Shown here: positions 8,352 through 17,176 of the stretch, piece by piece
How the letters are laid out: each line of letters begins with the position of its first letter
Position numbering within the stretch: the first letter of the stretch is position 1
DNA from: CALANV01 sp036381615
GTDB lineage: Bacteria; Pseudomonadota; Alphaproteobacteria; CACIAM-22H2
Assembly (NCBI GenBank): GCA_036381615.1
Contig: DASVCL010000080.1
Span: 3,278-67,277 of the forward strand
Direction: 5' to 3'
Length of the DNA stretch: 64,000 nucleotides
The notes under the pieces: model-generated
The model's database searches: none
Told to the model about the DNA's origin: nothing
Seen by the model: the letters and a program-made list of their open reading frames with translations, nothing else
Made by a program: the position numbers and the translations under genes

Positions 8352-10529
8352 TCAGTATTTGAAGGTCGTGGTCAGCAGCACGGTGCGCCCGGGGGCGACC
8401 AGGGCGTGCTGGCCGTTGTGGGTCGAGTCATAGATCGTCTCGTCGGTCAGATTCAGGAGATTGAGCTGGAGTCCGACGTTCTGGGTGAGTTGATAGCTCG
8501 CCATCGCGTCGAACCGCCAGTAGCTCGGCAGCTTGCGCGTGTTCGCGTTGTTCGCGTAGCGCCGATCGGCATAGAGGGCGCCGAACCCGACTTCGATGTC
8601 GTCGGTGACGTCATACGTCGTCCAGAGGCTGAAGTTGTGCGGCGCGATGTTCGCGAACTCATTGCCGACCTCGGCGGCGTTGGTCGAGTTCAGGATCTCG
8701 CTGTCGAGATAGGTATAGCCGCCGAACGCGTGCCACCGTTCGGTGATGCTGCCGGCGATCCCGATCTCGATCCCGTCGACGCGGTTCTTCCCGGTCAGAA
8801 CCTTATCCGGGCCGAACGGGTCGTTCTCGCGCGCGTTCTTCTTCTCGGTCCGGAAGATGGCCGCGGTCACCGACAGCCGCTCGTCGAACAGGTCCCACTT
8901 GGTGCCGAGTTCATACGCGACGTTCTCCTCCGGCGCGGTGTTCACCGTCGCGTCCTGCGAGCCCGACCCGGCCGACAGGGTCAGGAACTCGGCGGACGGG
9001 TTGGACGACGTTCCGTATGAGACGTAGATGCTGCCGTTGGGCAGCGGCTTGTAGACGATGGCGCCCTGCCAGTTCCAGAACTTGTCGACACGATCGAGAT
9101 TGGTCGGCGTGCCGGTGGTCGAAATCGACGTGAAGTCGGTGTCGTAGTGGTCCCAGCGCACGCCGCCGACCAGCTCCCACTGCTCGCTCAGCTTCACGGT
9201 GTCGAAGGCATAGAGCGCCAGCGTATCGACCGTTGCCTCGGTCCGGGCACCCGTGTGGGTCGGATTGACGCTGAACGGATCGCTCGGGTTGGGGTTGAAC
9301 AGGTCGGCCGGCGGATTGCTGTCGCTGTTGGGGCCGCGGGAGCGGTTCTCGGATTCTTCCCGACTCAACTCGATGCCGGTGACCAGGGTGTGCTGGATTC
9401 CGGCCGTTTCGAACCGCGACACGAGATCCGTCTGATTCGCCAGGATCGTGTCCTCGCTGTCGCGCGACCTGACGTTGCGTTCCACGACGGAGGCGCCGGC
9501 CGTGTATTCCGGTTTGGTCACGATGAAGTCGCGGAGCGTCCGTCCGTAGCGCAGCTGGCTTCGGAGGCTCAGCTGCTCGTTGAATTCGTGGTCGAGCCTG
9601 ACGGTTCCGATGTCGGCCTGCGCGTCATCGTAATCGCGATTGACGAGGCCGTAGAAATTGTCCCGATCGACGTCGACCGGCTTTCCGGTCGCGGGGTCGA
9701 ACGGATGGCCGTAATCGGGGATGTTGTTCTGGGTGAGATGGAAGTAGCTGAACGTGAGCTGGGTAGGCCCGCCGAGCCCGATCGTCAGCGATGGGGCCAC
9801 ACCCCAGCGCTGCTGCTCGACCTCGTCGCGGCCGGCGACTTCCGCGTCGTGGCCCATGGCGTTGAGGCGGACGGCGACTCCGTCGGCGGCCACCTGATTG
9901 ATGTCCACGGTGGCGCGTTTGGTCATGTCGGTGCCGAGCGTCAGGGCGCCGCCGACGAAGTTCTCGGCGCGTGGGGTCTTGCTCACTTGGTTCAGCGACC
10001 CGCCGGTCGAGCCGCGGCCGGTATAGGCGGAACCCGGTCCCTTGACGATCTCGACCTGCTCGAGATTGAACGGGTCGCGGAAATAGGCGCCGAAATCGCG
10101 CATGCCGTCGACGAAGGTATCTCCGCGCGCTTCGTAGCCGCGAATGAAAGTGCGATCGCCGGCCGCGATACCGCCTTCGCCGGCCCCGAGGCTGATACCC
10201 GGCACGGTGCGCAGGATCTCCGTCAGCGATGTCGCGCCGCGCTCCTCGATCACCGCGCGCGGAATGACGGTGATCGTTTTCGGCGTGTCGACGAGGGGTT
10301 CCGTGAACTTGGGGGAGGAGGCGCGTTCCGGCTTGTAACCCTGAGACAGGGGCGCCGCCTGGCCTTCGACGGCAATGGCGGGAAGTTGCGTCGGCGGTTG
10401 CGGTGCGTCCGTCTGTGCGGCCGCCGGCAGCGCGGCGGCGCAGGTGAGGACGACGCTGAGCGCGGTGCAGGCGCGCAGCCGGTCCGACAGCGCCTCCCTC
10501 GGGACGGCGCGGATTTCGATGGATTCCAT
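8352..10529 (-). CDS. TonB-dependent siderophore receptor
   Basis: A 725-residue outer-membrane receptor. It has a signal peptide of about 40 residues (VVLTCAAALPAAAQ) and a plug domain of about 75-200. The plug contains TEILRTVPGISLGAGEGG, FIRGYEARGDTFVDGMRD (shown in part) and VEIVKGPGSAYTGRGSTGGSLNQVSK. A 22-strand-type barrel follows and ends in an aromatic residue (TTFKY). Spacing and the GYEARGD motif fit the TIGR01783-type siderophore receptor family, close to Fiu/catecholate receptors. It heads an iron-uptake run with piuC and the PepSY-TM gene. The upstream region (10530-10620) has a Fur half-site-like TGCGAATGAG on the minus strand but no full box that I trust. Confidence 0.93.
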   Translation of the reverse strand: MESIEIRAVPREALSDRLRACTALSVVLTCAAALPAAAQTDAPQPPTQLPAIAVEGQAAPLSQGYKPERASSPKFTEPLVDTPKTITVIPRAVIEERGATSLTEILRTVPGISLGAGEGGIAAGDRTFIRGYEARGDTFVDGMRDFGAYFRDPFNLEQVEIVKGPGSAYTGRGSTGGSLNQVSKTPRAENFVGGALTLGTDMTKRATVDINQVAADGVAVRLNAMGHDAEVAGRDEVEQQRWGVAPSLTIGLGGPTQLTFSYFHLTQNNIPDYGHPFDPATGKPVDVDRDNFYGLVNRDYDDAQADIGTVRLDHEFNEQLSLRSQLRYGRTLRDFIVTKPEYTAGASVVERNVRSRDSEDTILANQTDLVSRFETAGIQHTLVTGIELSREESENRSRGPNSDSNPPADLFNPNPSDPFSVNPTHTGARTEATVDTLALYAFDTVKLSEQWELVGGVRWDHYDTDFTSISTTGTPTNLDRVDKFWNWQGAIVYKPLPNGSIYVSYGTSSNPSAEFLTLSAGSGSQDATVNTAPEENVAYELGTKWDLFDERLSVTAAIFRTEKKNARENDPFGPDKVLTGKNRVDGIEIGIAGSITERWHAFGGYTYLDSEILNSTNAAEVGNEFANIAPHNFSLWTTYDVTDDIEVGFGALYADRRYANNANTRKLPSYWRFDAMASYQLTQNVGLQLNLLNLTDETIYDSTHNGQHALVAPGRTVLLTTTFKY

Positions 10530-10782
10530 TTGTTGGCTTCCCCCTTCTCAAAAGGCGTGTAGTGAGAATGCGTCTTAGAATCAGTCTTGATTAAATGCAA
10601 GTGATGTTGCGACTCATTCGCATTTCGCGTGAGCCGCGCACCAACGGCGGTCTGGCCCGGGACCGGGCAGGGGAAATCCCGATGCGTTGCGCGCGGCAGG
10701 GATCGCGGTCGGCGCGCGGGGGCCGACCATGGGCCCGCCGCCGGTTGGCGGACTGTTTTCTGTCATTTGTCGGCCCGGGAGG

Positions 10783-11301
10783 TCAGTGAACCAGGTAGAG
10801 CCCCCGATCCGCATGGCCGTGCGCCGTGACGGCGTGCATCGTTGCCGCTTCCGCATGGCGGACCGGTACCTTGAGTCCGGACTGCTCCAGCGCCGTCGCA
10901 ACCGTCATCGCCGGCGGAATCGCAAGGCGCAGGGCGGTCGGCGGCAGCCAGAGGGCCAGCACCTGCGCGGCAGCGCCGATCTGGCCGCGCTGCAGCAGAC
11001 CGATGCATTGGAGCAGCATGCCTTCGTCCATGCCGAGGTGCCGGCAATGGGACGGGCGCACATCCGGTCGTCGCCGGAGAGCTGCCGCGATCATGCAGAG
11101 GAGTACGTCGAACGCGCGAATCTGCTCGGCCTCGAGCCGGGCCGCGACGAGTCCGCCGCGCCAGTCGGGATGGCGACCGTCGTGCTTCGACCGCTGCGTG
11201 GCCCAGAGCCGAAGCGACGTGACGATCAGCAGTTCGGCCGTCTGCAGCTCGGAGATCGGTGCATTCACGGCGTACGCGGGCAGCGGATGCAGCATGGACA
11301 T
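10783..11301 (-). CDS. Conserved small protein of iron-uptake loci, unknown function
   Basis: A 172-residue soluble protein, mostly helical and without a signal peptide or recognisable catalytic motif. The middle (ADVLLCMIAAALRR-like segment, HCRHLGMDEGMLLQCIGLLQRGQ) and the C-terminal HADRGLYLVH are the most distinctive parts. I do not recognise a named family. A Fur-like palindrome lies 47 bases upstream of the start, and the TonB receptor follows on the same strand, so it is probably iron-repressed. An alternative longer ORF in another frame covers the same DNA; this frame was preferred for its composition and because it starts behind the operator. Confidence 0.65.
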   Translation of the reverse strand: MSMLHPLPAYAVNAPISELQTAELLIVTSLRLWATQRSKHDGRHPDWRGGLVAARLEAEQIRAFDVLLCMIAAALRRRPDVRPSHCRHLGMDEGMLLQCIGLLQRGQIGAAAQVLALWLPPTALRLAIPPAMTVATALEQSGLKVPVRHAEAATMHAVTAHGHADRGLYLVH

Positions 11302-11347
11302 GTCGGTTCTCCGGTCGACGGCGGTGCCGATCGTAGATCATCCAAAG

Positions 11348-11368
11348 TGCGAATGAAAATCGTTCGCA
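11348..11368 (-). promoter_or_regulatory. Fur-like operator
   Basis: A 21-base palindrome with arms TGCGAA / TTCGCA around TGAAAATCG. Against the classical 19-bp Fur consensus (GATAATGATAATCATTATC) the central 19 bases match at 13 positions by eye. It lies just upstream of the small conserved gene at 10783-11301, where iron repression is expected. Confidence 0.65.
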
Positions 11369-11430
11369 AATAAGCGTCCACGGGCTCGCCCGCATTTTCG
11401 ACGGACCGAAAGGGGAGGCCCGGTGCGAGG

Positions 11431-12339
11431 CTAGATTCGCCCGGACGCGTGCGCGGGATCGCTGGACGACGCGGAACCCTGCGACGTCGCCGTTCCGCCG
11501 AGGGCCGCGACGATCACGGCGTCGATTTCGCGGCCCGCTGCGATCAGGAGCGCGCCGATCCGCGCCGCGGACGGCTCGTCCATCGCGCCGCGATGGGCGA
11601 TGCTGAGGCTGCCAAGGACTTGGCGCTGGGGGGAAAACAGCGGCACGGACAGGCCGGTCGTGCCCGGGGTAAGTTCACCGCGGGAGATACAGAGTCCGTT
11701 CCTGCGGATCGTGCGCAGCCGGTCTTTGAACTCGTCCCAGCTCGCACCCAGGCCGGCCTCGGCGATCTGCGCCGGATGCGCGTCATAGAGTCGTCTCAAA
11801 TGCCGTGGCGGCAGATGCGCGAGGATGGCTTTCGAAGCGGCGCCCCGGAACATGGGCAACGGCAGCCCGCGTTCGTAGCTGATCCTGTGGGGGCCGTCCG
11901 TCGCGTGCTGCTGATGAATGCACATGACCTTGTCCTGATAGAGCCGGCACAGCAGCAGCGAGCCCGCCCGATCGATCTGCGCGACGAGCCATTGCATGGT
12001 AGGAAGCGCCGCCCGGAGTACCGGATCGCTGAGCCGGATGTTGCGATCGAGCTCGATGATCGCCGGGCCCAGGGCGTAGCGGCCGGATCCGCCGACGGGG
12101 TCGAGCAGGCCTGCCTTCACCAGGCTGCGGAAATAGCGATAGGCGGTGCTGAGCGAGACGTTCAGGACCGGGGCCGCCTGCTCCACGGTCCACAGCGGCT
12201 GCTCTGCCGAGAACAGCCTCAGGATGAAAAGAAGCTTGTCCGCGCTCGTCATTCGTCCGGGTACACGTGTCTTGCGATGCCGCGATCGAACACGATCGGC
12301 CGGCGGCGCCGCTGTGGCGTCGGGTTCAATTTCGGCCAC
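11431..12339 (-). CDS. IclR-family transcriptional regulator
   Basis: A 302-residue regulator. The N-terminal winged helix (about 30-90) reads ADKLLFILRLFSAEQPLWTVEQAA... with the recognition helix around LSTAYRYFRSLVKAGLL. The C-terminal IclR effector domain (about 105-285) includes GLPLPMFRGAASKAILA, the typical RRNGLCISRGELTPGTTGLSVPLF-type loop and ALLIAAGREIDAVI. A GTG opens the reading frame; an internal ATG at residue 30 (position 12252) would also retain the complete HTH. It is divergent from the FAD monooxygenase gene, its likely target. Confidence 0.9.
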   Translation of the reverse strand: MAEIEPDATAAPPADRVRSRHRKTRVPGRMTSADKLLFILRLFSAEQPLWTVEQAAPVLNVSLSTAYRYFRSLVKAGLLDPVGGSGRYALGPAIIELDRNIRLSDPVLRAALPTMQWLVAQIDRAGSLLLCRLYQDKVMCIHQQHATDGPHRISYERGLPLPMFRGAASKAILAHLPPRHLRRLYDAHPAQIAEAGLGASWDEFKDRLRTIRRNGLCISRGELTPGTTGLSVPLFSPQRQVLGSLSIAHRGAMDEPSAARIGALLIAAGREIDAVIVAALGGTATSQGSASSSDPAHASGRI

Positions 12340-12650
12340 GATACCGCAGAATTGTCAAAATACGATAATGATCGCCGATCTCGATTGACGGGTTTTTCAA
12401 ATCTCAGTAGATCGGAATCGGATTGCAAGGAAGCTGGGGATGGGGGCGTGCCGTTGGGTCGCCCCGACCCTGGCGGATAAAGAATGAAGAGAGGAGGAAA
12501 CAACGTGCAGCTCGTGGTCCGTCCGGGATCTGTGATGCGGGTGCGGATTGCGAAGATCGGTTCCGTGAACGCGCGGGCCCGCTGACCCGTGACGTCGACG
12601 CCGGCATGGGTCAAACCGGGTAGTGGTCCGGGCGCGCGAAGGGAGATCGA
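12340..12650. promoter_or_regulatory. Divergent control region between iclR and the FAD monooxygenase
   Basis: 311 bases. The iclR-proximal third is AT-richer (around 12350-12400, with AAAATACGATAATGATC) and is the likely promoter/operator zone. I found no perfect IclR palindrome. The distal part contains a short ORF with a near-ideal Shine-Dalgarno sequence, listed separately. Confidence 0.5.
12505..12585 (+). CDS. Possible 26-codon leader peptide
   Basis: A GTG codon stands seven bases after GAGGAGG, the best ribosome-binding site in this stretch, and opens a 26-codon frame ending in TGA. The peptide is basic and Arg/Val-rich (ending VNARAR). It precedes the FAD monooxygenase gene, which has its own weaker site GGGAGA. 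It could be a leader ORF, the relic start of a lost gene, or chance. I see no homologue. Confidence 0.3.
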   Translation: MQLVVRPGSVMRVRIAKIGSVNARAR

Positions 12651-13856
12651 ATGGGTGCCGCCGACAGGGTGATTGTGGTCGGGGCCGGTCCCGTCGGGCT
12701 GGTGACGGCCCTGGGTTTGGCTCGACAGGGCATTCCGGTCACCGTCCTCGAGGCGGAGCCGGCGCTGACGCGCGACCTGCGGGCCGGCAGCTTTCACCCG
12801 CCGACCCTCGAAATGCTCGAACCGCTCGGCATTACCGAACGCATGCTCGAGATCGGCATCAAGGTGCCGGTGTGGCAGCTGCGTGACCGCCGGGAAGGGC
12901 TCGTAGCGGAGTTCGACCTGCGACTGCTCGAACGCGATACGCGTCATCCGTACCGGCTCCATTGCGAACAGTACAAGCTCACCCCGATCGCGTACGAACT
13001 GCTCAAAGAGGCCGGCGGCGAGGTCCTGTTCGGGACCGCGTTCATCGGCCTGAACCAGACCGATGATCGCGTCGACGTCGTCGTCCGCGACGCGGACGGC
13101 GAGCGCCGGCTCCAGGCCCGTTATGTCGTGGGGGCTGATGGCGGTCGAAGCGCGGTGCGCAAGGCGCTCGGGCTCGACTTCGAAGGGTTCACCTGGCCCG
13201 AGCGCTTTCTGGTCGTCAGCACCGAATACGATCTGGCGCAGCACGGTTTCGCGCCCAACGCCTACATTGCCGATCCGGTCGAATGGTGCGCCATCTTCCA
13301 GATGCCGCATAACGGGCCGCCGGGATTATGGCGCGTGGCATTTCCGACCGATACGGCACTGCCGGACGACGCCGTCACGTCTCCGGCGTTTTGCCAGCGC
13401 CTGTTGCAGAGCTTCCTGCCGCGCGAGCGCGAATACGAGATCGCGTATCGGAGCGTCTACCGCGTCCATCAGCGTGTGGCGTCGACGTTCCGGGTCGGAC
13501 GCGTGGTTCTGGCCGGCGACGCCGCGCATATCAACAATCCCTTGGGCGGTCTCGGCCTGAACAGCGGACTTCACGATGCCGTCAATCTGTTCGAGAAACT
13601 CGGTCGGGTCTGGCATGGCACGGCGGGAGAAGAGGAACTCGACCGATACGTCCGGCAGCGTCGGCAGACAAATGTGGAATACGTCCAGGCCATGTCGATC
13701 CGCAACAAGCGCCTGCTCGAGGAAAAGGATCCCGCGGTGCGCAGGGCGCGGCTCGACGAAATGCGCCGGATCGCTGCCGATCCACGACGGGCTTACGAAC
13801 ATCTCCTCAATACGTCTATGATCAGCAGCGTGCGGCGCGCCGCGTCGATTCAATAG
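12651..13856 (+). CDS. FAD-dependent aromatic monooxygenase (PHBH / MhpA-like)
   Basis: A 401-residue flavoprotein hydroxylase. The Rossmann GAGPVG (11-16) binds FAD. The middle motif VVGADGGRSAVRK is the NAD(P)H/FAD DG motif, and GDAAH (289-293) followed by NPLGGLGLNSGLHDAVNL contacts the flavin ribityl phosphate. Members use NAD(P)H and O2 to hydroxylate phenolic or heteroaromatic substrates. Length fits a single-component class A enzyme without the C-terminal thioredoxin-like domain of longer MhpA enzymes. It is followed by a TAXI-TRAP transporter on the same strand, so the substrate may be an imported aromatic acid (inference). Confidence 0.87.
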   Translation: MGAADRVIVVGAGPVGLVTALGLARQGIPVTVLEAEPALTRDLRAGSFHPPTLEMLEPLGITERMLEIGIKVPVWQLRDRREGLVAEFDLRLLERDTRHPYRLHCEQYKLTPIAYELLKEAGGEVLFGTAFIGLNQTDDRVDVVVRDADGERRLQARYVVGADGGRSAVRKALGLDFEGFTWPERFLVVSTEYDLAQHGFAPNAYIADPVEWCAIFQMPHNGPPGLWRVAFPTDTALPDDAVTSPAFCQRLLQSFLPREREYEIAYRSVYRVHQRVASTFRVGRVVLAGDAAHINNPLGGLGLNSGLHDAVNLFEKLGRVWHGTAGEEELDRYVRQRRQTNVEYVQAMSIRNKRLLEEKDPAVRRARLDEMRRIAADPRRAYEHLLNTSMISSVRRAASIQ

Positions 13857-13970
13857 TGGGCAAGGCGTGTCGCATCGATCCGGCGAAGGAAAACCGATGT
13901 CGGCTTCCGGCTTGGCGGCCGGCCGACGTCGAAGACAGTGAAGAAGACGCCTGATTGAGGGAGGAAAGGT

Positions 13971-14930
13971 ATGCGCTTTGGTCTATTGGTTCTTCTCGCC
14001 GGCATGGGATTGACGATGTCGTTCCATGCGTGGGCCCAGCCTGTCGGCATCGGCACGAGCCCTCAGGGAACGCTCACCTACACATTGGGCGCGACCTACG
14101 CAAAAGCCTTGGAAGAGGCCACGGGAATCAAGGCGCGCGTGCAGCCGAGCAGCGGCACGGGCGTCATGGTGCCGTTGGTCAATAGCGGTGAGCTGGATAT
14201 AGGGTTCGTCAACACGCTGGAACTGACCGAGGCGTACACGGGAACGGGCGTGTTCAACGGACGCCCTCAGAAGGATCTGCGCGCCGTCGGGGTGCTGTTT
14301 CCGATCCGGGTCGGCATTTTCGTCCGCAAGGACTCGCCCATCCGCTCGCTCAAGGAGCTCAAGGGCAAGCGCATCCCGTATGGCTATACCAGCCAGGAGA
14401 TCATCAAGACCGTGCTGGACGGGGTTCTCGCCAACGCCGGGCTGACGGCCGGCGACACGACCACGATCCTCGTCCCCAACCTGATCCGCGGCGTGGACGA
14501 GTTCACCTCGGGCAACGCCGACGCCACCTTCTTCGCGCTTGGACAGGCCAAGGTCGCCGAGGCCGATGCGGCCGTCGGCGGTATCCGCTTTCTGCCGATG
14601 GTCGACGAGCCGGACGCGGTGGCCGCGATGCAAAAGATCGTTCCGACGTCCTATCTCGCGACGGTACAGCCGGCTCCCAACCTGCCCGGCGTGACCGAGC
14701 CGATCAAGACGATGCACTACGACTACGTCATGTTCGTCAACGCGAGTCTGCCCAAAGACAGGGTGTATAAGATGACCGCGGCGCTCGTCGAAAAGAAGGA
14801 CGACATGGCGAAGAGCATGGCGCTGTTCCGGCAATTCGACGTCGCCCGAATGAACCGCCAGTTTGCAGTGCCTTACCACGAGGGCGCCGCCGCGTATTTC
14901 AAGGAAAAGGGCATTGCGGCGACGCAATGA
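13971..14930 (+). CDS. TAXI-family TRAP transporter solute-binding protein
   Basis: A 319-residue periplasmic protein with a signal peptide of about 22 residues ending in HAWA. The body carries TAXI-type features: IGTSPQGTLTYTLGATYAKALEEATG near the mature N-terminus, a NSGELDIGFVNTLE motif, and LKELKGKRIPYGYTS in the hinge region (parts of longer stretches). It binds an unidentified organic acid and delivers it to the fused permease downstream. The next gene starts after an intercistronic stem-loop, a common arrangement where the binding protein is made in excess. Confidence 0.92.
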   Translation: MRFGLLVLLAGMGLTMSFHAWAQPVGIGTSPQGTLTYTLGATYAKALEEATGIKARVQPSSGTGVMVPLVNSGELDIGFVNTLELTEAYTGTGVFNGRPQKDLRAVGVLFPIRVGIFVRKDSPIRSLKELKGKRIPYGYTSQEIIKTVLDGVLANAGLTAGDTTTILVPNLIRGVDEFTSGNADATFFALGQAKVAEADAAVGGIRFLPMVDEPDAVAAMQKIVPTSYLATVQPAPNLPGVTEPIKTMHYDYVMFVNASLPKDRVYKMTAALVEKKDDMAKSMALFRQFDVARMNRQFAVPYHEGAAAYFKEKGIAATQ

Positions 14931-14945
14931 GCGACAGCGGTGACG

Positions 14946-14980
14946 CCGGCCGCCGGGCGCGTATCGGTCCCGGCGGCCGG
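14946..14980 (+). other. Intercistronic stem-loop after the TAXI binding-protein gene
   Basis: Perfect 12-bp arms CCGGCCGCCGGG / CCCGGCGGCCGG with an 11-base loop, 15 bases after the stop codon and about 70 bases before the permease start. No U-run follows, which fits an mRNA-stabilising element for the upstream message. Confidence 0.6.
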
Positions 14981-15047
14981 TCGTTATCGATGACGCAATG
15001 TCGTGCATGAAGAGTCCTGCACCCGCCATGGAGGTCGAAGGTCATCG

Positions 15048-16952
15048 ATGAGCAGCGACGTGTTGCGGCCGATCGTCCTTGGTGCCCAAGGGCTTCTGAT
15101 CGCCTGCGTGATCGGTTGGGTCCTCCGGGTGCCCGGCTGGTTCGGGATCGGCCTTTACACCGAGCAGCTCCTGGCCGCGGTGCTGGCCCTCACCCTCATG
15201 CTCGTCTTCCTCACCGTGCCCGGTACGGCGCGGCCCGAGGGACGTGTGCCGTGGTTCGACGTTCTGGCCGCGATGGCCGGTTTCCTCAGCTGCGGCTACA
15301 TCAGCATCCGCTATCCGGAGCTGGTCAACGAGATCGTCTACCGGCCGGTGGATGGCGTCATCGTTGCGACCGTGATCGTCCTTCTCGTGCTGGAGGCGAC
15401 GCGGCGCACCGCCGGAACCGCGCTCGTCGTCGTCATTCTCGTACTGTGTACCTACGCGATGCTCGGCTACCTGATGCCGGGCGATTTCGCCACGCGGCCG
15501 GTGCAGCTCAGCCGCCTGATGGTCTATCTGGGAATCGACACCAACGCGCTTCTCGGCCAGGCGCTTCAGGTGGCACTCATCGTCGTCGTTCCGTTCGTGC
15601 TGATGGGACAGATCCTTTCCCGAGCCGGTGGCGGCGAATTCTTCACCGGTCTGTCGATGGCGATGATGGGCCGCTATCGCGGCGGCTCCGCCAAGATCGC
15701 CGTCGTCGGGTCGGCCCTGTTCGGGATGGTGTCGGGCAGCGCGGTCGCCAACGTGGCTGGCGTCGGCATGATCACGATTCCGCTGATGAAGCGGTCCGGG
15801 TTTCCGCCGCAGATCGCGGCATCGGTCGAGGCCGTCGGCTCCACCGGCGGACAGCTCATGCCGCCCGTCATGGGGGCTGCCGCGTTCCTGATCGCGGAGT
15901 TCCTGCAGGTGCCGTATGCCGAGGTGATGGTGGCGGCAACGCTTCCTGCCGTTCTCTACTATGCGGCGCTGTTCATCCAGGTGGACCTCGAAGCCGCGAA
16001 GCGGGGAATTTCCGGCGCGCCGGTCACGCAATTGCCGACCGCGATGCAGGTCCTGAAGGAAGGCTGGCATTTCCCAATCCCCTTCGCTGTCCTGGTGCTC
16101 GGCCTGCTCGTCTGGAATCTTCAGGCCGAGTACGCAGCGCTGGTGGCGAGCGCCGTCCTGCTGCTCTTCGCGATGGTCTTCGGCTACAAGGGATCGCGCC
16201 TGTCGCCGCGCCAGGCGTTCTCAGCGATCGTGTCGACGGGCGGCGCGGTGCTCGACATCATCGTCATCACGGCCGCGGCCGGCCTTGTGATTGGCGTCAT
16301 CAACCTGACGGGCCTTGCCTTCGGTCTGACCATGCAGCTCCTCGCGGTCAGCGGGGAAAATCTGCTGATCCTTCTGGTGGCGACCGCATTGGTCGCGATC
16401 ATTCTCGGCATGGGTATGCCGACGGTCGGCGTCTACGTGATCATGGCGACGTTGGCGGCACCGGCCCTCATCCAGTTTGGCCTGACGCCGATGCAGGCGC
16501 ACCTGTTCGTGATGTATTTCGGCATGATGTCGATGGTGACGCCGCCGGTTGCGCTGGCCGCCTTTGCGGCCGCGAATATCGCCCAGACGGACCCGTGGAA
16601 AACCGGGTGGACTGCCGTGCGCGTGGGCTGGTGTGCCTATCTGGTGCCGTTCCTCTTCGCGTTGTCGCCGGCGTTGATCCTCGACGGTGATCCGCTGTCG
16701 GTGGCGCTGTCCACCGTCACGGCGCTGCTCGGCGTGTTCATGGGGGCGGTTGCGGTCGTCGGCCACCTGACGATCGCGATTTCGCCGCTCGTGCGACTCA
16801 TCTACGGCGCCCTCGCGCTCATGCTGCTGATTCCGACCGACGCCTTCGATGGCGCGTTGCTGGCGAATGTCGTCGCGCTGGTGGGGGCGTGCGTCGGGAT
16901 CGCGCGCGAGGTCGCCTTGGGCCGCACGCGCTCCATGCCGGCACGAAGCTGA
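15048..16952 (+). CDS. TRAP transporter fused 4TM/12TM permease
   Basis: A 634-residue inner-membrane protein that fuses the small (DctQ-like) and large (DctM-like) TRAP permease subunits, as is normal for TAXI systems. About 16 hydrophobic helices are visible. DctM signatures include GSALFGMVSGSAVANVAGVG, STGGQLMPPVMGAAAF, IILGMGMPTVGVYVIMATL and MSMVTPPVALAAFAAA. The ATG at 15048 was preferred to one 15 codons earlier because GGAGGTCGAAGG precedes it and the residues before it are polar and unconserved. It works with the preceding binding protein using a sodium or proton gradient. Confidence 0.92.
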   Translation: MSSDVLRPIVLGAQGLLIACVIGWVLRVPGWFGIGLYTEQLLAAVLALTLMLVFLTVPGTARPEGRVPWFDVLAAMAGFLSCGYISIRYPELVNEIVYRPVDGVIVATVIVLLVLEATRRTAGTALVVVILVLCTYAMLGYLMPGDFATRPVQLSRLMVYLGIDTNALLGQALQVALIVVVPFVLMGQILSRAGGGEFFTGLSMAMMGRYRGGSAKIAVVGSALFGMVSGSAVANVAGVGMITIPLMKRSGFPPQIAASVEAVGSTGGQLMPPVMGAAAFLIAEFLQVPYAEVMVAATLPAVLYYAALFIQVDLEAAKRGISGAPVTQLPTAMQVLKEGWHFPIPFAVLVLGLLVWNLQAEYAALVASAVLLLFAMVFGYKGSRLSPRQAFSAIVSTGGAVLDIIVITAAAGLVIGVINLTGLAFGLTMQLLAVSGENLLILLVATALVAIILGMGMPTVGVYVIMATLAAPALIQFGLTPMQAHLFVMYFGMMSMVTPPVALAAFAAANIAQTDPWKTGWTAVRVGWCAYLVPFLFALSPALILDGDPLSVALSTVTALLGVFMGAVAVVGHLTIAISPLVRLIYGALALMLLIPTDAFDGALLANVVALVGACVGIAREVALGRTRSMPARS

Positions 16953-17047
16953 CGTCGCCGTGTCCCGCGATTCGCGGGGCAATGGGAGGAGGCCGGCCCG
17001 GCCGGCTGCGTCGCCGGCGCAAACCCAGCCTCGCCTTGGGCATTGCC

Positions 17048-17062
17048 GTCCGATATTCGGAC
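17048..17062. promoter_or_regulatory. IclR-type operator, copy 1
   Basis: GTCCGATATTCGGAC: half-sites GTCCGA / TCGGAC separated by TAT (one more pair extends the arms). It is the exact reverse complement of the second site 74 bp downstream and sits between the TRAP permease gene and the second iclR gene. Confidence 0.7.
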
Positions 17063-17076
17063 GTTGAAATTTCATG

Positions 17077-17114
17077 TTGCGAAAGTTCTCGCCGAAATAC
17101 AGGATCTTTCGCAA
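17077..17114. repeat. Inverted repeat nested between the two operators
   Basis: Perfect 9-bp arms TTGCGAAAG (17077-17085) and CTTTCGCAA (17106-17114) with a 20-base spacer. It could be a second regulator's site or part of the promoter architecture of the iclR gene. Confidence 0.5.
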
Positions 17115-17121
17115 ACACGAT

Positions 17122-17136
17122 GTCCGAATATCGGAC
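17122..17136. promoter_or_regulatory. IclR-type operator, copy 2
   Basis: GTCCGAATATCGGAC, extended to 8-bp arms by flanking AT/AT (17120-17138). Identical half-sites to copy 1 in mirror orientation. It lies 41 bases before the chosen start of the adjacent iclR gene, as expected for autoregulation. Confidence 0.72.
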
Positions 17137-17176
17137 ATATGGCGGGTGGCACGCCCGCGCCGTGACGGGGAGGCGC

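Noticed and set aside
9147..10562. 471-codon plus-strand ORF opposite the siderophore receptor
   Set aside because: Antisense shadow of the receptor gene; no recognisable motif.
10530..10620. Complete Fur box in front of the TonB receptor gene
   Set aside because: Only a half-site (TGCGAATGAG on the minus strand) is convincing; the other half matches the consensus poorly.
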